A model generated the notes under the pieces. It did not search any database. It saw nothing but the letters and a program-made list of their open reading frames with translations, and had not been told where the DNA came from. Below, piece by piece: positions 39,948-49,207 of a stretch of 64,000 nt of DNA (the stretch's first letter is position 1; each line of letters opens with the position of its first letter). Source of the stretch: Streptomyces sp. NBC_00306 (GTDB taxonomy: Bacteria; Actinomycetota; Actinomycetes; Streptomycetales; Streptomycetaceae); NCBI RefSeq assembly GCF_036169555.1, contig NZ_CP108032.1:6262001-6326000 (forward strand), read 5' to 3'. The position numbers and the translations under genes are program-made.

Positions 39948-40610
39948 TCAGTGAATGATGCCGGTGCGCAGGGCGACGGCGACCATGCCGGCACGGTCGC
40001 CCGTGCCGAGCTTGCGGGCGATGCGGGCGAGGTGGCTCTTGACGGTGAGCGCGGACAGGCCCATCGAGACGCCGATGGCCTTGTTCGACTGGCCTTCGGC
40101 GACGAGCCGGAGCACCTCGACCTCACGGCCGGAGAGCTCGCGGTAGCCGCCCGGGTGGCTCGGGGCACCCGGGGGGCGGCGGTGCAGTCGGCCGGCTCCG
40201 GCGCCGATGGGTGCCGCGCCGGGACGGGTGGGGTGACCGATGTTCGTACGGGTACCGGTGACGACGTATCCCTTGACGCCGCCGGCGAGCGCGTTGCGCA
40301 CGGCGCCGATGTCGTCGGCGGCGGACAGCGCCAGACCGTTCGGCCAGCCGGCCGCGCGGGTCTCGGACAGGAGGGTCAGCCCGGAACCATCGGGCAGGTG
40401 GACGTCGGCAACGCAGATGTCGCGCGGGTTGCCGACGCGGGGACGCGCCTCCGCGATGGACGACGCCTCGATCACGTCACGTACTCCGAGGGCCCACAGG
40501 TGGCGGGTGACGGTGGAGCGGACGCGCGGGTCGGCCACGACGACCATGGCCGTCGGCTTGTTCGGGCGGTAGGCGACCAGGCTTGCGGGCTGCTCGAGAA
40601 GAACGGACAC
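39948..40610 (-). CDS. Orphan LuxR/NarL-type response regulator
   Basis: 220 residues from GTG 40610, with AGGAGG about 4 nt upstream. The receiver domain is shortened: phospho-acceptor region VADVHLPDGSG, a Ser in LALSAADD and Lys in GGVKGYVV are present, but only one Asp of the usual acidic pair remains (VVVADPR). A Gly/Pro/Arg linker precedes a C-terminal LuxR HTH (LSGREVEVLRLVAEGQSNKAI). No sensor kinase is adjacent. It may be phosphorylated by a distant kinase or act without phosphorylation. A 13-bp palindrome lies about 65 bp upstream. Confidence 0.87.
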   Translation of the reverse strand: MSVLLEQPASLVAYRPNKPTAMVVVADPRVRSTVTRHLWALGVRDVIEASSIAEARPRVGNPRDICVADVHLPDGSGLTLLSETRAAGWPNGLALSAADDIGAVRNALAGGVKGYVVTGTRTNIGHPTRPGAAPIGAGAGRLHRRPPGAPSHPGGYRELSGREVEVLRLVAEGQSNKAIGVSMGLSALTVKSHLARIARKLGTGDRAGMVAVALRTGIIH

Positions 40611-40675
40611 CAGGCCTCCTGGGGAAGGTGCGGGACGGGGCCGGCTCGGGGAAGCCGGGGCGAAACCGTGCAGTT

Positions 40676-40688
40676 AGGTCACTGACCT
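40676..40688. promoter_or_regulatory. 13-bp palindrome upstream of the response regulator gene
   Basis: AGGTCA, C, TGACCT, about 66 bp upstream of the GTG start at 40610. Candidate autoregulatory or other operator site. An AT-richer segment follows at 40710-40750. Confidence 0.4.
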
Positions 40689-40843
40689 CTTCGGCACCGA
40701 ACCCGGCCGCCTTTAGAGAATGATCACGATTTAGTGAGTAACAATTGGGGCAATTCGGACAGGTGATCGATCATCCTACGAGCGAGCTCATCAGGCTGTT
40801 CGCGCGAGGCCGGGTGGGGAGAGCGGTACGGGCACGACACAAA

Positions 40844-40875
40844 GCACGGCCCGCGCACAGTGTCGCGGGCCGTGC
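40844..40875 (-). terminator. Terminator of the DUF3000 gene
   Basis: A 12-bp perfect stem (GCACGGCCCGCG and complement) with an 8-nt loop, about 13 nt after the stop codon of the minus-strand DUF3000 gene. Confidence 0.8.
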
Positions 40876-40887
40876 CGGGGGTGAACG

Positions 40888-41568
40888 TCACCGATGTTGC
40901 GGGCCCCGCCGCTGCGGAAGGGAGACCACGCCCGTCACCGCGTCCGCCGGACCGGCCGGCATCGGTGGCAGTCCCGCGACCTGACAGAGCAGATCGCACC
41001 AGGCAGCGAGGTGTGCGCCCGAGTCCGGCACCCCGCCGTGGCCCTCGCGCGGTGTCCAGGACGCACGGATCTCGATCTGCGTCGCGGGCCGCCGGTCGGA
41101 GAGTCCACCGAAATAGTGAGACCCCGCACGGGTGACGGTGCCGCTCGGCTCACCGTACGAAAGTCCGCGCGCTTCCAGCGCGCCCGTCAGCCACGACCAG
41201 CACACCTCCGGAAGCAGCGGGTCGGCGGCCATCTCCGGTTCGAGCTCCGCCCGCACCAGCGTCACCATCCGGAACGTGCCCTGCCAGGCGTCGTGGCCGG
41301 CCGGGTCGTGCAGCAGCACCAGACGTCCGTCGGCGAGATCGTCCTCGCCGTCGACCACCGCCGCCTCCAGTGCGTACGCGTGCGGGGCGAGCCGCTGTGG
41401 CGGCCGGGCCGGATCCACCTCGATCTCGGGGCGCAGCCGTGCGGCCCGCAGCGCATCGACCGCCTGTGAGAACGCGCGCGGGACGGCATTCCCCTCCGCG
41501 CTGTCCGTCGCATCAGCGCCGTTGGAATGATCCGGATGATCGGAAAACTGTCCCTGAGCCGCAGCCAT
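40888..41568 (-). CDS. DUF3000 family protein
   Basis: 226 residues, cytosolic, no signal or membrane segments. It matches the DUF3000 family found in actinobacteria, usually beside hemE as here. Recognisable blocks include AVDALRAARLRPEIEV, VRAELEPEMAADPLLPEVCW and LAAWCDLLCQVAGLPP. Its biochemical function is not known. Divergent from hemE with a gap of about 90 bp, so the two may share regulation. Confidence 0.85.
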   Translation of the reverse strand: MAAAQGQFSDHPDHSNGADATDSAEGNAVPRAFSQAVDALRAARLRPEIEVDPARPPQRLAPHAYALEAAVVDGEDDLADGRLVLLHDPAGHDAWQGTFRMVTLVRAELEPEMAADPLLPEVCWSWLTGALEARGLSYGEPSGTVTRAGSHYFGGLSDRRPATQIEIRASWTPREGHGGVPDSGAHLAAWCDLLCQVAGLPPMPAGPADAVTGVVSLPQRRGPQHR

Positions 41569-41660
41569 GCGGGGAAGAGTAGGCGGAACGGGGGCTCGGC
41601 GCAGGGAGGGACACCCGGGCCGGGGCAGCCACTTCAGGTGTACGTGCGAAGATTTGGGGC

Positions 41661-42725
41661 GTGAGCGCCAACGAACGCCCCTCGGGCCAGCAGCCGAAGA
41701 CGTACGACTCCGCCTTTCTCAAGGCGTGCAGGCGCGAGCCGGTGCCGCACACGCCGGTCTGGTTCATGCGGCAGGCGGGCCGCTCACTGCCCGAGTACCT
41801 GAAGGTCCGCGAGGGCATCCCGATGCTCGAGTCGTGCATGCGTCCCGAGCTCGTCACCGAGATCACGCTGCAGCCCGTACGGCGCCACAAGGTCGACGCC
41901 GCGATCTACTTCAGCGACATCGTCGTCCCGCTCAAGGCGATCGGCATCGACCTCGACATCAAGCCCGGCGTCGGACCCGTCGTCGCCGATCCGATCCGCA
42001 CCCGGGCCGACCTGGACCGGCTGCGCGATCTCACGCCCGAGGACGTCTGGTACGTCACCGAGGCGATGGGCATGCTCACCCAGGAGCTCGGCTCCACCCC
42101 GCTCATCGGCTTCGCCGGTGCGCCCTTCACTCTCGCGAGCTATCTCGTCGAGGGCGGCCCCTCGCGCAACCACGAGCACACCAAGGCGCTGATGTACGGC
42201 GACCCGCAGCTGTGGGCGGATCTGCTGGACCGGCTCGCGGAGATCACGTCCGCGTTCCTCAAGGTGCAGATCGAGGCGGGCGCGAGTGCGGTGCAGCTGT
42301 TCGACTCCTGGGTGGGGGCGCTGGCTCCCGCGGACTACCGGCGCTCGGTGATGCCGGCGTCGGCGAAGGTGTTCGACGCGGTCGCCTCGTACGGCGTGCC
42401 CCGCATCCACTTCGGCGTGGGCACGGGCGAACTGCTCGGTCTGATGGGCGAGGCCGGCGCGGACGTCGTGGGTGTCGACTGGCGCGTCCCGATGGACGAG
42501 GCCGCGCGCCGCGTCGGCCCCGGCAAGGCGCTCCAGGGCAATCTCGACCCGGCGGTGCTCTTCTCCACCCGCGAGGCGGTCGAGACGAAGACCCGCGAGG
42601 TGCTGGACGCGGCGTCGGACCTGGATGGCCACATCTTCAACCTGGGCCACGGGGTGCTCCCGACGACGGACCCGGACGCCCTGACCCGGCTCGTGGAGTT
42701 CGTCCACGAGCGGACCGTCCGCTAG
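41661..42725 (+). CDS. hemE: Uroporphyrinogen decarboxylase
   Basis: 354 residues from GTG 41661. The N-terminal signature HTPVWFMRQAGRSLPEY is diagnostic, and the central GFAGAPFTLASYLVEGG region completes the active site. It decarboxylates the four acetate side chains of uroporphyrinogen III to give coproporphyrinogen III, which HemY and HemQ encoded 3 kb downstream then carry to haem. The ribosome-binding site is weak. Ends at a perfect hairpin shared with the convergent oxidoreductase gene. Confidence 0.97.
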   Translation: MSANERPSGQQPKTYDSAFLKACRREPVPHTPVWFMRQAGRSLPEYLKVREGIPMLESCMRPELVTEITLQPVRRHKVDAAIYFSDIVVPLKAIGIDLDIKPGVGPVVADPIRTRADLDRLRDLTPEDVWYVTEAMGMLTQELGSTPLIGFAGAPFTLASYLVEGGPSRNHEHTKALMYGDPQLWADLLDRLAEITSAFLKVQIEAGASAVQLFDSWVGALAPADYRRSVMPASAKVFDAVASYGVPRIHFGVGTGELLGLMGEAGADVVGVDWRVPMDEAARRVGPGKALQGNLDPAVLFSTREAVETKTREVLDAASDLDGHIFNLGHGVLPTTDPDALTRLVEFVHERTVR

Positions 42726-42743
42726 GTCCTCCCCGCCGTGACC

Positions 42744-42768
42744 GTGACCGGGCTCCAGGCCCGGTCAC
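42744..42768. terminator. Bidirectional terminator between hemE and the flavoprotein gene
   Basis: A 10-bp perfect stem (GTGACCGGGC and complement) with a TCCAG loop in the 62-bp gap between convergent stop codons. Confidence 0.82.
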
Positions 42769-42787
42769 AGCAGGGTTCGGACCGGGC

Positions 42788-44164
42788 TCAGCCCGCCTTG
42801 CGGACCGCTGCCACTGCCTTGCGGGCCGCGACCAGGACCGGGTCCCAGACCGGTGAGAACGGCGGTGCGTAGCCCAGGTCCAGGGCCGTCATCTGCTCCA
42901 CCGTCATCCCGGCCGTCAGCGCCACCGCCGCGATGTCGACCCGCTTGCCCGCACCCTCCCGGCCGACGATCTGCGTGCCCAGCAGCCGCCCCGTGCGGCG
43001 CTCGGCGAGGATCTTCACCGTCATGGGCGCCGAGTCCGGGTAGTAGCCGGCCCGGCTCGTCGACTCGATCGTCGCGGTGACGTACTGGAGTCCGACCGCG
43101 GCCGCGTCCTTCTCGCGCAGACCGGTCCGCGCGATCTCCAGCTCGCACACCTTGCTGACCGCCGTACCGACGATTCCCGGGAACGTCCCGTACCCGCCGC
43201 CGACGTTCGACCCGATGATCTGGCCGTGCTTGTTGGCGTGCGTGCCCAGCGGGACGTGCCTCTCGCGGCCCGAGACCAGGTCGAGCACCTCGACGCAGTC
43301 ACCGCCCGCCCAGATGTTGTCGTGACCGCGGACCCGCATGCCCAGATCGGTCAGCAGCCCTCCGTACGCACCGAGCGGCAGCCCCGCGGCCTCGGCGAGC
43401 GTCGTCTCCGGCCGCACACCGATGCCGAGGATCACCACGTCCGCCGGGTACTCCCTGTCATCCGTTGCCACCGCCCGGACCCGGCCGTCCTCACCGGTGA
43501 GGACCTTGGTGACCTCTGCCTCGTTCACCGTCGTGATGCCCATGTTGTCCATCGCGGTGTGGACCAGCCGGCCCATGTCCGGGTCGAGGGTGATCATCGG
43601 CTGCTCGCCGCGGTTGAGCACGGTCACCTCGAAGCCGCGCTTCAGCATCGCCTCGGCCATCTCGACACCGATGTAGCCCGCGCCGACCACCACCGCGCGG
43701 CGCCCTTCGATGCCGGCGAGCGTGTCCAGCAGCTGCTGACCGTCGTCCAGGTTCTGCACGCCGTGCACCCCGGGCGCGTCGATGCCCGGCAGCGGCGGGC
43801 GTACCGGGCGGGCGCCGGTCGCGATCACCAGCTTGTCGTAGCCCGTCCAGGCCACCTCGCCGCTCTCCAGGTCACGCGAGCGCACCCGGCGGCCGGCCAC
43901 ATCGATCTCCGTGACCTCCGTGCGCATGCGCAGATCGATGGCGCGCTCGCGGTGCTCCTCGGGCGTACGGGCGATCAGCCGCTCCCGTTCGCGTACGTCA
44001 CCGCTGACCCAGTAGGGGATCCCGCAGGCCGAGAACGAGCTGAAGTGGCCGCGTTCGAACGCGACGATCTCCAGTTCCTCCGGGCCTTTGAGCCTGCGTG
44101 CCTGTGATGCGGCGGACATGCCCGCCGCATCGCCCCCGACGATCACCAGTCGCTCTGTTGCCAT
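42788..44164 (-). CDS. FAD-dependent pyridine nucleotide-disulfide oxidoreductase (CoA-disulfide reductase-like)
   Basis: 458 residues. It has an N-terminal FAD site IVGGDAAGMSAASQARR, then the single active-site cysteine motif SSFSACGIPYWV typical of CoA-disulfide reductases and NADH oxidase relatives. A central NAD(P) site AVVVGAGYIGVEMAEA and a second FAD-binding block follow, ending in a dimerisation domain. The family reduces CoA disulfide, polysulfide or oxygen through one Cys. Its stop codon is next to a DUF4349 gene that precedes it by 27 nt, so the pair may be co-transcribed. Substrate uncertain. Confidence 0.85.
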   Translation of the reverse strand: MATERLVIVGGDAAGMSAASQARRLKGPEELEIVAFERGHFSSFSACGIPYWVSGDVRERERLIARTPEEHRERAIDLRMRTEVTEIDVAGRRVRSRDLESGEVAWTGYDKLVIATGARPVRPPLPGIDAPGVHGVQNLDDGQQLLDTLAGIEGRRAVVVGAGYIGVEMAEAMLKRGFEVTVLNRGEQPMITLDPDMGRLVHTAMDNMGITTVNEAEVTKVLTGEDGRVRAVATDDREYPADVVILGIGVRPETTLAEAAGLPLGAYGGLLTDLGMRVRGHDNIWAGGDCVEVLDLVSGRERHVPLGTHANKHGQIIGSNVGGGYGTFPGIVGTAVSKVCELEIARTGLREKDAAAVGLQYVTATIESTSRAGYYPDSAPMTVKILAERRTGRLLGTQIVGREGAGKRVDIAAVALTAGMTVEQMTALDLGYAPPFSPVWDPVLVAARKAVAAVRKAG

Positions 44165-44191
44165 GGGAACACGCTACGGGGGAGCCGTGGT

Positions 44192-45154
44192 TCAGTCCTG
44201 ACCAGGGCCGCGCGCCGGGCCGGATCCACTGCCACCCGCAGTGCCGTCGCCCGGCCACGGCAGATGCGCGGGTGCCGCCGGCTCGGTGGCCGCGCGCCGC
44301 GGCAGCCGCGGCCGTACCCCCCACCGCCAGAGCGCGTAGAGCAGCACGAGCACCGCGGCGAACGGGGCCACCGCGCCGATCACGACGCCCGCCCAGCGGC
44401 CCGTGGCAAGCAGCGCGTCCCAGCCGCCGCCGAGCGCGTCCAGGAAGCCCGGGTCGTCGTCGCGCTGCTCCTCCTTCTTCTCCTTCTCGGAGAGCGAGAG
44501 GGTGATCGTCGCCAGCGTGGTGCGGTCCTTGAGCGCGGCCTGCTGCGCGAGCAGCGACTCCAGATCGGCCTGACGGCTGCTCAGCTGGCCTTCGAGCGCG
44601 ACGATGTCGCCGAGCTTGGTGGCCCGGTCCATCAGTGCCCGCACCCGGGCCACGCTCGCCCGCTGGGTGGCGATCCGGCTCTCCACGTCCACGACCTGGT
44701 CGGTGACGTCCTTGGCGTCCGCCTTGCGGGACAGCAGCCTGCCCGTGCCCGCCAGTGCCGACAGCACCTCATCGTACTTCTCCTGCGGCACGCGCAGCAC
44801 GACCCGCGAGGCCACATGCGTGTCGTCGATCCGTTCCGTCGACTCGTCGGCGACATGACCCCCGGCCGTCTCGACGGCGCTGCGGGCGGAGGCCAGGGCC
44901 TTCTGCGCGTCCGCGACCTCCACCTCCAGTGCCGCGGTTCGGATGATGTGCGCCGGCGCGAGGGAGACCGGCTTCTTCGGCGCGGCGTGCTGCGCGTCGG
45001 ACTCCGCCCTGTCCGCGGCGGAACCCGCCGCCCCCTCCCGCGCGGCCGGACCGGCCGCGCTCTCCCCCTTGTCGTCGCTCGCCCCGCCACTGCATCCGGC
45101 GACGGTGAGTGAAGCGGTGAGCAGCAGTGCCGCGAACGTACGTCGAGCCCGCAT
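44192..45154 (-). CDS. DUF4349 lipoprotein with C-terminal membrane anchor
   Basis: 320 residues from ATG 45154; the frame is open far upstream into hemY but the signal peptide marks the start. A lipobox (LTVAGC) follows a short signal sequence, then a Ser/Ala/Lys-rich linker. The DUF4349 domain has IIRTAALEVEVADAQKAL and a long coiled-coil segment (residues about 160-240). One membrane helix lies near residue 280 with a basic tail. DUF4349 proteins are of unknown function, envelope-associated. Lies 27 nt upstream of the flavoprotein gene. Confidence 0.87.
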   Translation of the reverse strand: MRARRTFAALLLTASLTVAGCSGGASDDKGESAAGPAAREGAAGSAADRAESDAQHAAPKKPVSLAPAHIIRTAALEVEVADAQKALASARSAVETAGGHVADESTERIDDTHVASRVVLRVPQEKYDEVLSALAGTGRLLSRKADAKDVTDQVVDVESRIATQRASVARVRALMDRATKLGDIVALEGQLSSRQADLESLLAQQAALKDRTTLATITLSLSEKEKKEEQRDDDPGFLDALGGGWDALLATGRWAGVVIGAVAPFAAVLVLLYALWRWGVRPRLPRRAATEPAAPAHLPWPGDGTAGGSGSGPARGPGQD

Positions 45155-45280
45155 GTCGGCCCCCCAGGGACATCGGTGAGTGTCACCGGTTCGACGGCGG
45201 GCCCGCGGCAAGGGTTGCCGTCCTGCGGTCCCGAAGCGGTCACGGTCGGGACTCGGAACGGCGTTTGAGAGAGTGGGGAC

Positions 45281-46720
45281 ATGGAGTCTTCCCCGAACAC
45301 GGGCACCCCCACCGGCCATGTCGTCGTCGTGGGCGGCGGCATCGCCGGCCTCGCGGCCGCCCACCGGCTCGTCACCGCCGGGGTGCGTGTGACGCTGCTG
45401 GAGGCGACCGACCGGCTGGGCGGCAAGCTGCAGACCGGCGAGATCGAAGGGCTGACCGTCGATCTCGGCGCCGAGTCCATGCTCGCCCGCCGCCCGGAGG
45501 CCGTGGACCTGGCCCGTGCCGTGGGACTCGGCGAGCGGCTTCAGCCCCCCGCCACGGCCACCGCCTCCGTGTGGACGCGCGGCGCACTGCGACCGATGCC
45601 CAAGGGGCATGTGATGGGCGTACCGGGCTCCGCCGACGCCCTCGCCGGACTCCTCTCCGCCGACGGCATCGCCCGGATCGAGCGGGAGCGCGACCTCGCC
45701 CCCGTCGAACTCGGCGACGATGTCGCGGTGGGCACCTACGTCGCCGAGCGCCTCGGCCGCGAGGTCGTCGACCGGCTGGTCGAGCCCCTCCTCGGCGGGG
45801 TGTACGCGGGCGACGCCTACCGGATCTCGATGCGCGCCGCCGTCCCCCAGCTCTTCGAGGCGGCCAGGACCCACGACTCCCTGCTGGAGGGCGTGGCCGA
45901 GATCCAGCGCCGGGCGCAGGAACGGCCGCAGAGCGGGCCCGTCTTCATGGGCATCGCGGGCGGCGTCGGGCTGCTGCCGGGGGCCGTCGCCGACGCCGTG
46001 CGCGCCGCCGGGGGTGAGATCCTCACCGAGACCCCCGTCGTCGGTCTGAGCCGCGACGCCGAGGGCTGGCGGATCCGCACCGATCGCGGGGAGTTCGCCG
46101 CCGACGCCGTGGTGCTCGCCACCCCCGCCTGGTCGGCCTCGGCCCTGCTCTCCGCCGAGTCGCCCGAAGCCTCGGCCGAACTCGGCCGGATCGAGTACGC
46201 CTCCATGGCCCTGGTGACCCTCGCCTTCCGGCGAGCGGACCTGACCGGCCTGCCGGACGGCAGCGGCTTCCTGGTGCCGCCGGTCGACGGCCGCACCATC
46301 AAGGCCTCCACCTTCTCCAGCAACAAGTGGGGCTGGGTCGGCGAGAGCTCGTCGGACCTGTTCGTCCTGCGCACCTCCGTCGGCCGGTACGGCGAGGAGG
46401 AGCATCTGCACCGCGAGGACGCCGACCTCGTCGGGGTGTCCCTGGACGACCTCGGGGCGGCGACGGGGCTCGCGGCCCGGCCCGTGGCCACCGAGGTGAC
46501 CCGCTGGATCGGCGGGCTGCCCCAGTACCCGGTCGGCCACCTGTCCCGCGTCGCCCGCATCCGTGACGAGGTCGCCAAACTGCCCGGCCTGCGGATCTGC
46601 GGGGCCGCGTACGACGGTGTCGGCATCCCCGCATGCATCGCCGACGGACGGCGCGCCGCGGACGAGATCATCGCCACGCCCACCCTGGCGCGAGGCACCG
46701 GTCGGCAGGCGGGAGAATAG
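45281..46720 (+). CDS. hemY: Coproporphyrinogen/protoporphyrinogen III oxidase (HemY/CgoX)
   Basis: 479 residues from ATG 45281. FAD site VVVVGGGIAGLAAAHRL at residue 10, then LLEATDRLGGKLQT typical of HemY. It oxidises a porphyrinogen with oxygen. Because hemQ follows immediately, the likely substrate is coproporphyrinogen III, giving coproporphyrin III as in other actinobacteria and firmicutes. The stop codon lies 4 nt before the hemQ start, so they form a coupled pair. Confidence 0.95.
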   Translation: MESSPNTGTPTGHVVVVGGGIAGLAAAHRLVTAGVRVTLLEATDRLGGKLQTGEIEGLTVDLGAESMLARRPEAVDLARAVGLGERLQPPATATASVWTRGALRPMPKGHVMGVPGSADALAGLLSADGIARIERERDLAPVELGDDVAVGTYVAERLGREVVDRLVEPLLGGVYAGDAYRISMRAAVPQLFEAARTHDSLLEGVAEIQRRAQERPQSGPVFMGIAGGVGLLPGAVADAVRAAGGEILTETPVVGLSRDAEGWRIRTDRGEFAADAVVLATPAWSASALLSAESPEASAELGRIEYASMALVTLAFRRADLTGLPDGSGFLVPPVDGRTIKASTFSSNKWGWVGESSSDLFVLRTSVGRYGEEEHLHREDADLVGVSLDDLGAATGLAARPVATEVTRWIGGLPQYPVGHLSRVARIRDEVAKLPGLRICGAAYDGVGIPACIADGRRAADEIIATPTLARGTGRQAGE

Positions 46721-46724
46721 CCAC

Positions 46725-47444
46725 ATGAGTGCGCCCGAAAAGATCCCGAACGCAGGCAAGAAGGCCAAGGACCTCAACGAGGTCATCCGGTACACGCTGT
46801 GGTCCGTCTTCAAGCTGCGCGATGTGCTCCCCAGCGACACCGACCGGTCCGCCTACGCCGACGAGGTCCAGGAGCTGTTCGACCAGCTCGCCGCCAAGGA
46901 CGTCACCGTGCGCGGCACGTACGACCTCTCCGGGCTGCGCGCCGACGCCGACCTGATGATCTGGTGGCACGCCGAGACCGCGGACGAGCTCCAGGACGCG
47001 TACAACCTCTTCCGGCGCACCCGCCTCGGCCGGGCGCTGGAGCCGGTCTGGTCGAACATGGCGCTGCACCGCCCCGCCGAGTTCAACAAGTCGCACATCC
47101 CGGCCTTCCTGGCCGACGAGACGCCGCGCGACTACGTCAGCGTCTACCCCTTCGTGCGCTCCTACGACTGGTACCTGCTGCCCGACGAGGACCGCCGCCG
47201 CATGCTCGCCGACCACGGCAAGATGGCCCGCGGCTACCCGGACGTGCGCGCCAACACCGTGGCGTCCTTCTCGCTCGGCGACTACGAGTGGCTGCTGGCC
47301 TTCGAGGCGGACGAGCTGTACCGCATCGTCGACCTGATGCGTCATCTGCGCGCCTCCGAGGCACGGATGCACGTCCGCGAAGAAGTCCCGTTCTACACCG
47401 GCCGTCGCAAGTCGGTCGGCGACCTGGTGGCGGGCCTCGCCTGA
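46725..47444 (+). CDS. hemQ: Coproheme decarboxylase HemQ
   Basis: 239 residues from ATG 46725; the frame opens at 46563 inside hemY but the ribosome-binding site GGGAG sits just before this ATG. Chlorite-dismutase-like fold. The catalytic Tyr region VYPFVRSYDWYLLP and the likely haem-ligand His in LADHGKMARGYPDV are present; the Arg that marks true chlorite dismutase is not used in this group. It converts coproheme III to haem b with peroxide, the last step of the coproporphyrin-dependent route. Confidence 0.95.
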   Translation: MSAPEKIPNAGKKAKDLNEVIRYTLWSVFKLRDVLPSDTDRSAYADEVQELFDQLAAKDVTVRGTYDLSGLRADADLMIWWHAETADELQDAYNLFRRTRLGRALEPVWSNMALHRPAEFNKSHIPAFLADETPRDYVSVYPFVRSYDWYLLPDEDRRRMLADHGKMARGYPDVRANTVASFSLGDYEWLLAFEADELYRIVDLMRHLRASEARMHVREEVPFYTGRRKSVGDLVAGLA

Positions 47445-47461
47445 GGCCGGCCACACCATGA

Positions 47462-47491
47462 AGGCCGGGCCCGCATCCGCGGACCCGGCCT
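47462..47491. terminator. Bidirectional terminator between hemQ and the TAP peptidase gene
   Basis: A 13-bp stem with one mismatch and an ATCC loop in the 62-bp convergent gap. Confidence 0.75.
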
Positions 47492-47506
47492 CGGCGACCC
47501 GGAAGA

Positions 47507-49108
47507 TCAGACGGCGTGCGGCAGCTTCGGCTGTGCGGCCCGCCGGTCCAGCGACACCGGGTCAGGCTCCGGGTGCGGCGCGCACGACGCGCGCCGCACC
47601 GGTGTCTCACCGCGGAGCAGGTAGTTCTCCAGGTGGGCGTTGACGCACTCGTTGCTGCCGCCCCCGATGCCGTGCGTCCCGGAGTCCTCCTCCGTGATCA
47701 GCACCGAACCCTTCAGCCGCTGCGCCAGTTCGCGCGCCCCTTCGTACGGTGTCGCCGCGTCCCTCTCGGCCGCCAGGATCAGCGTCGGCGGCAGCGCCCC
47801 GCGCTTCGTCCGTACCTCCAGCGGCTCCTGCCGGGGCGCCGTCCAGAACGCGCAGGGCAGGTTCATGAAGGCGTTGTCCCAGGTCTCGAACGGCGCCCTG
47901 CGGGCGAGTGCGGTGTTGTCGCGGTCCCAGACCTCCCACTCGGTGGGCCACGGGGCGTCGTTGCACTCGACGGCGGTGTAGACGGCGTTGGCGTTCTCCG
48001 AGTCCTTGGCGTGCTCCGGCCTCGGGGCCGCCTGCGCGATCAGCGGCTTCTCGTTGCCCTTCAGATACTCCGAGAGCGCGGTCGCCCGCGCCACCCAGAC
48101 GTCGTCGTAGTACCCGGTGCCGAGGAACGCCGCGTGCAACTGACCCGGGCCGACCTTGCCGCCCGCCGGCTTCGTGGCGAGACGGTCGCGCGCCTTCTCG
48201 TAGCTGCGCATGACCTGCTGGGGCGTGGTGCCGAGATGGAACGTCGCGTCGTGCCGCGCGGCCCAGGCGCGGAAGTCCGACCAGCGGCTCTCGAAGGCCA
48301 GTGACTGGTCGAGGTTGTTGCGGTACCAGATCTGGTCGGTGTCCGGGTTCACCGCCGAGTCGAAGACCAAGCGGCGTACGTGCGAGGGGAAGAGGGTCGC
48401 GTACAGCGCGCCGAAGTACGTGCCGTAGCTGGCGCCCATGAAGGTCAGCCGCGGCTGGCCGAGCGCGGCCCGCAGCACATCGAGGTCGCGGGCGTTGTTG
48501 AGCGAGGTGTAGTGACGCAGCGCCGCTCCGGTCTTGCGCGCACAGCCCTCCGCGTACGCCTTCGCCTGCGCGATCCGCTCGGTCTTGTACGCGGGGGAGG
48601 GGTGTACCGGTGACGGCGTCGGAGCCTTGCCGAAGTCGGCGGAGTCCTGGCAGGACAGCGGCGCCGAACGGCCCACCCCGCGCGGGGCGTAGCCCACGAT
48701 GTCGTACGCCCGCGCGATCCGCTTCCACTCCGGGAGCTGGGCCGCCATCGGGAAGTACATGCTGGAGGCGCCCGGGCCGCCCGGGTTGTAGACGAAGGCC
48801 CCCTGGTACTCGGTCGCCTCACCGCTCGCCTTCACGCGGCTGACGGTCAGGGTGATCTGACGGCCCGACGGGTCCGCGTAGTCCAGCGGAACCTTGACCG
48901 TGCCGCAGCTGACGGATGAGGGCAGCCCCTCGACCTTGGGGCAGGTGCCGAACACGATGCCCGCGTCGGCGGCCCGCTTCGCGGCGACAGCCGTTCCCTG
49001 CATCTCGGTGTCGAGGGTGGTGGTACCGCCGGCCGGGGCGACGGCCAGTGCGGTGATGACCAAGGAGCCGAGGCCGCTCACGGCCCCGTACTTCGTCACT
49101 GCTCTCAT
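47507..49108 (-). CDS. Secreted alpha/beta-hydrolase, tripeptidyl aminopeptidase (TAP) family
   Basis: 533 residues. The N-terminal 30 residues form a signal peptide (GLGSLVITALAVAPAGG). The alpha/beta-hydrolase nucleophile lies in FMGASYGTYFGA near residue 222; Asp in AAERDAATPYEG near 447 and His in DSGTHGIGGGSNEC near 479 complete the triad within the TAP-like C-terminal domain. These enzymes release tripeptides or amino acids from peptide N-termini outside the cell. Streptomyces carry many paralogues, so the natural substrate is uncertain. Confidence 0.9.
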   Translation of the reverse strand: MRAVTKYGAVSGLGSLVITALAVAPAGGTTTLDTEMQGTAVAAKRAADAGIVFGTCPKVEGLPSSVSCGTVKVPLDYADPSGRQITLTVSRVKASGEATEYQGAFVYNPGGPGASSMYFPMAAQLPEWKRIARAYDIVGYAPRGVGRSAPLSCQDSADFGKAPTPSPVHPSPAYKTERIAQAKAYAEGCARKTGAALRHYTSLNNARDLDVLRAALGQPRLTFMGASYGTYFGALYATLFPSHVRRLVFDSAVNPDTDQIWYRNNLDQSLAFESRWSDFRAWAARHDATFHLGTTPQQVMRSYEKARDRLATKPAGGKVGPGQLHAAFLGTGYYDDVWVARATALSEYLKGNEKPLIAQAAPRPEHAKDSENANAVYTAVECNDAPWPTEWEVWDRDNTALARRAPFETWDNAFMNLPCAFWTAPRQEPLEVRTKRGALPPTLILAAERDAATPYEGARELAQRLKGSVLITEEDSGTHGIGGGSNECVNAHLENYLLRGETPVRRASCAPHPEPDPVSLDRRAAQPKLPHAV

Positions 49109-49207
49109 CGCGTTCCCTTCGTACGGACGGCGGCTGTGCGGCCGTGGAAAGGGAGATCCTTCGCGGAGCAGATAGTCATGTAAAGAACCTGAATGGGGTG
49201 TCGGCCC

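Noticed and set aside
45155..46840. Long upstream extension of the DUF4349 frame through hemY on the opposite strand
   Set aside because: The signal peptide and lipobox at 45154 mark the true start; the extension is antisense to hemY.
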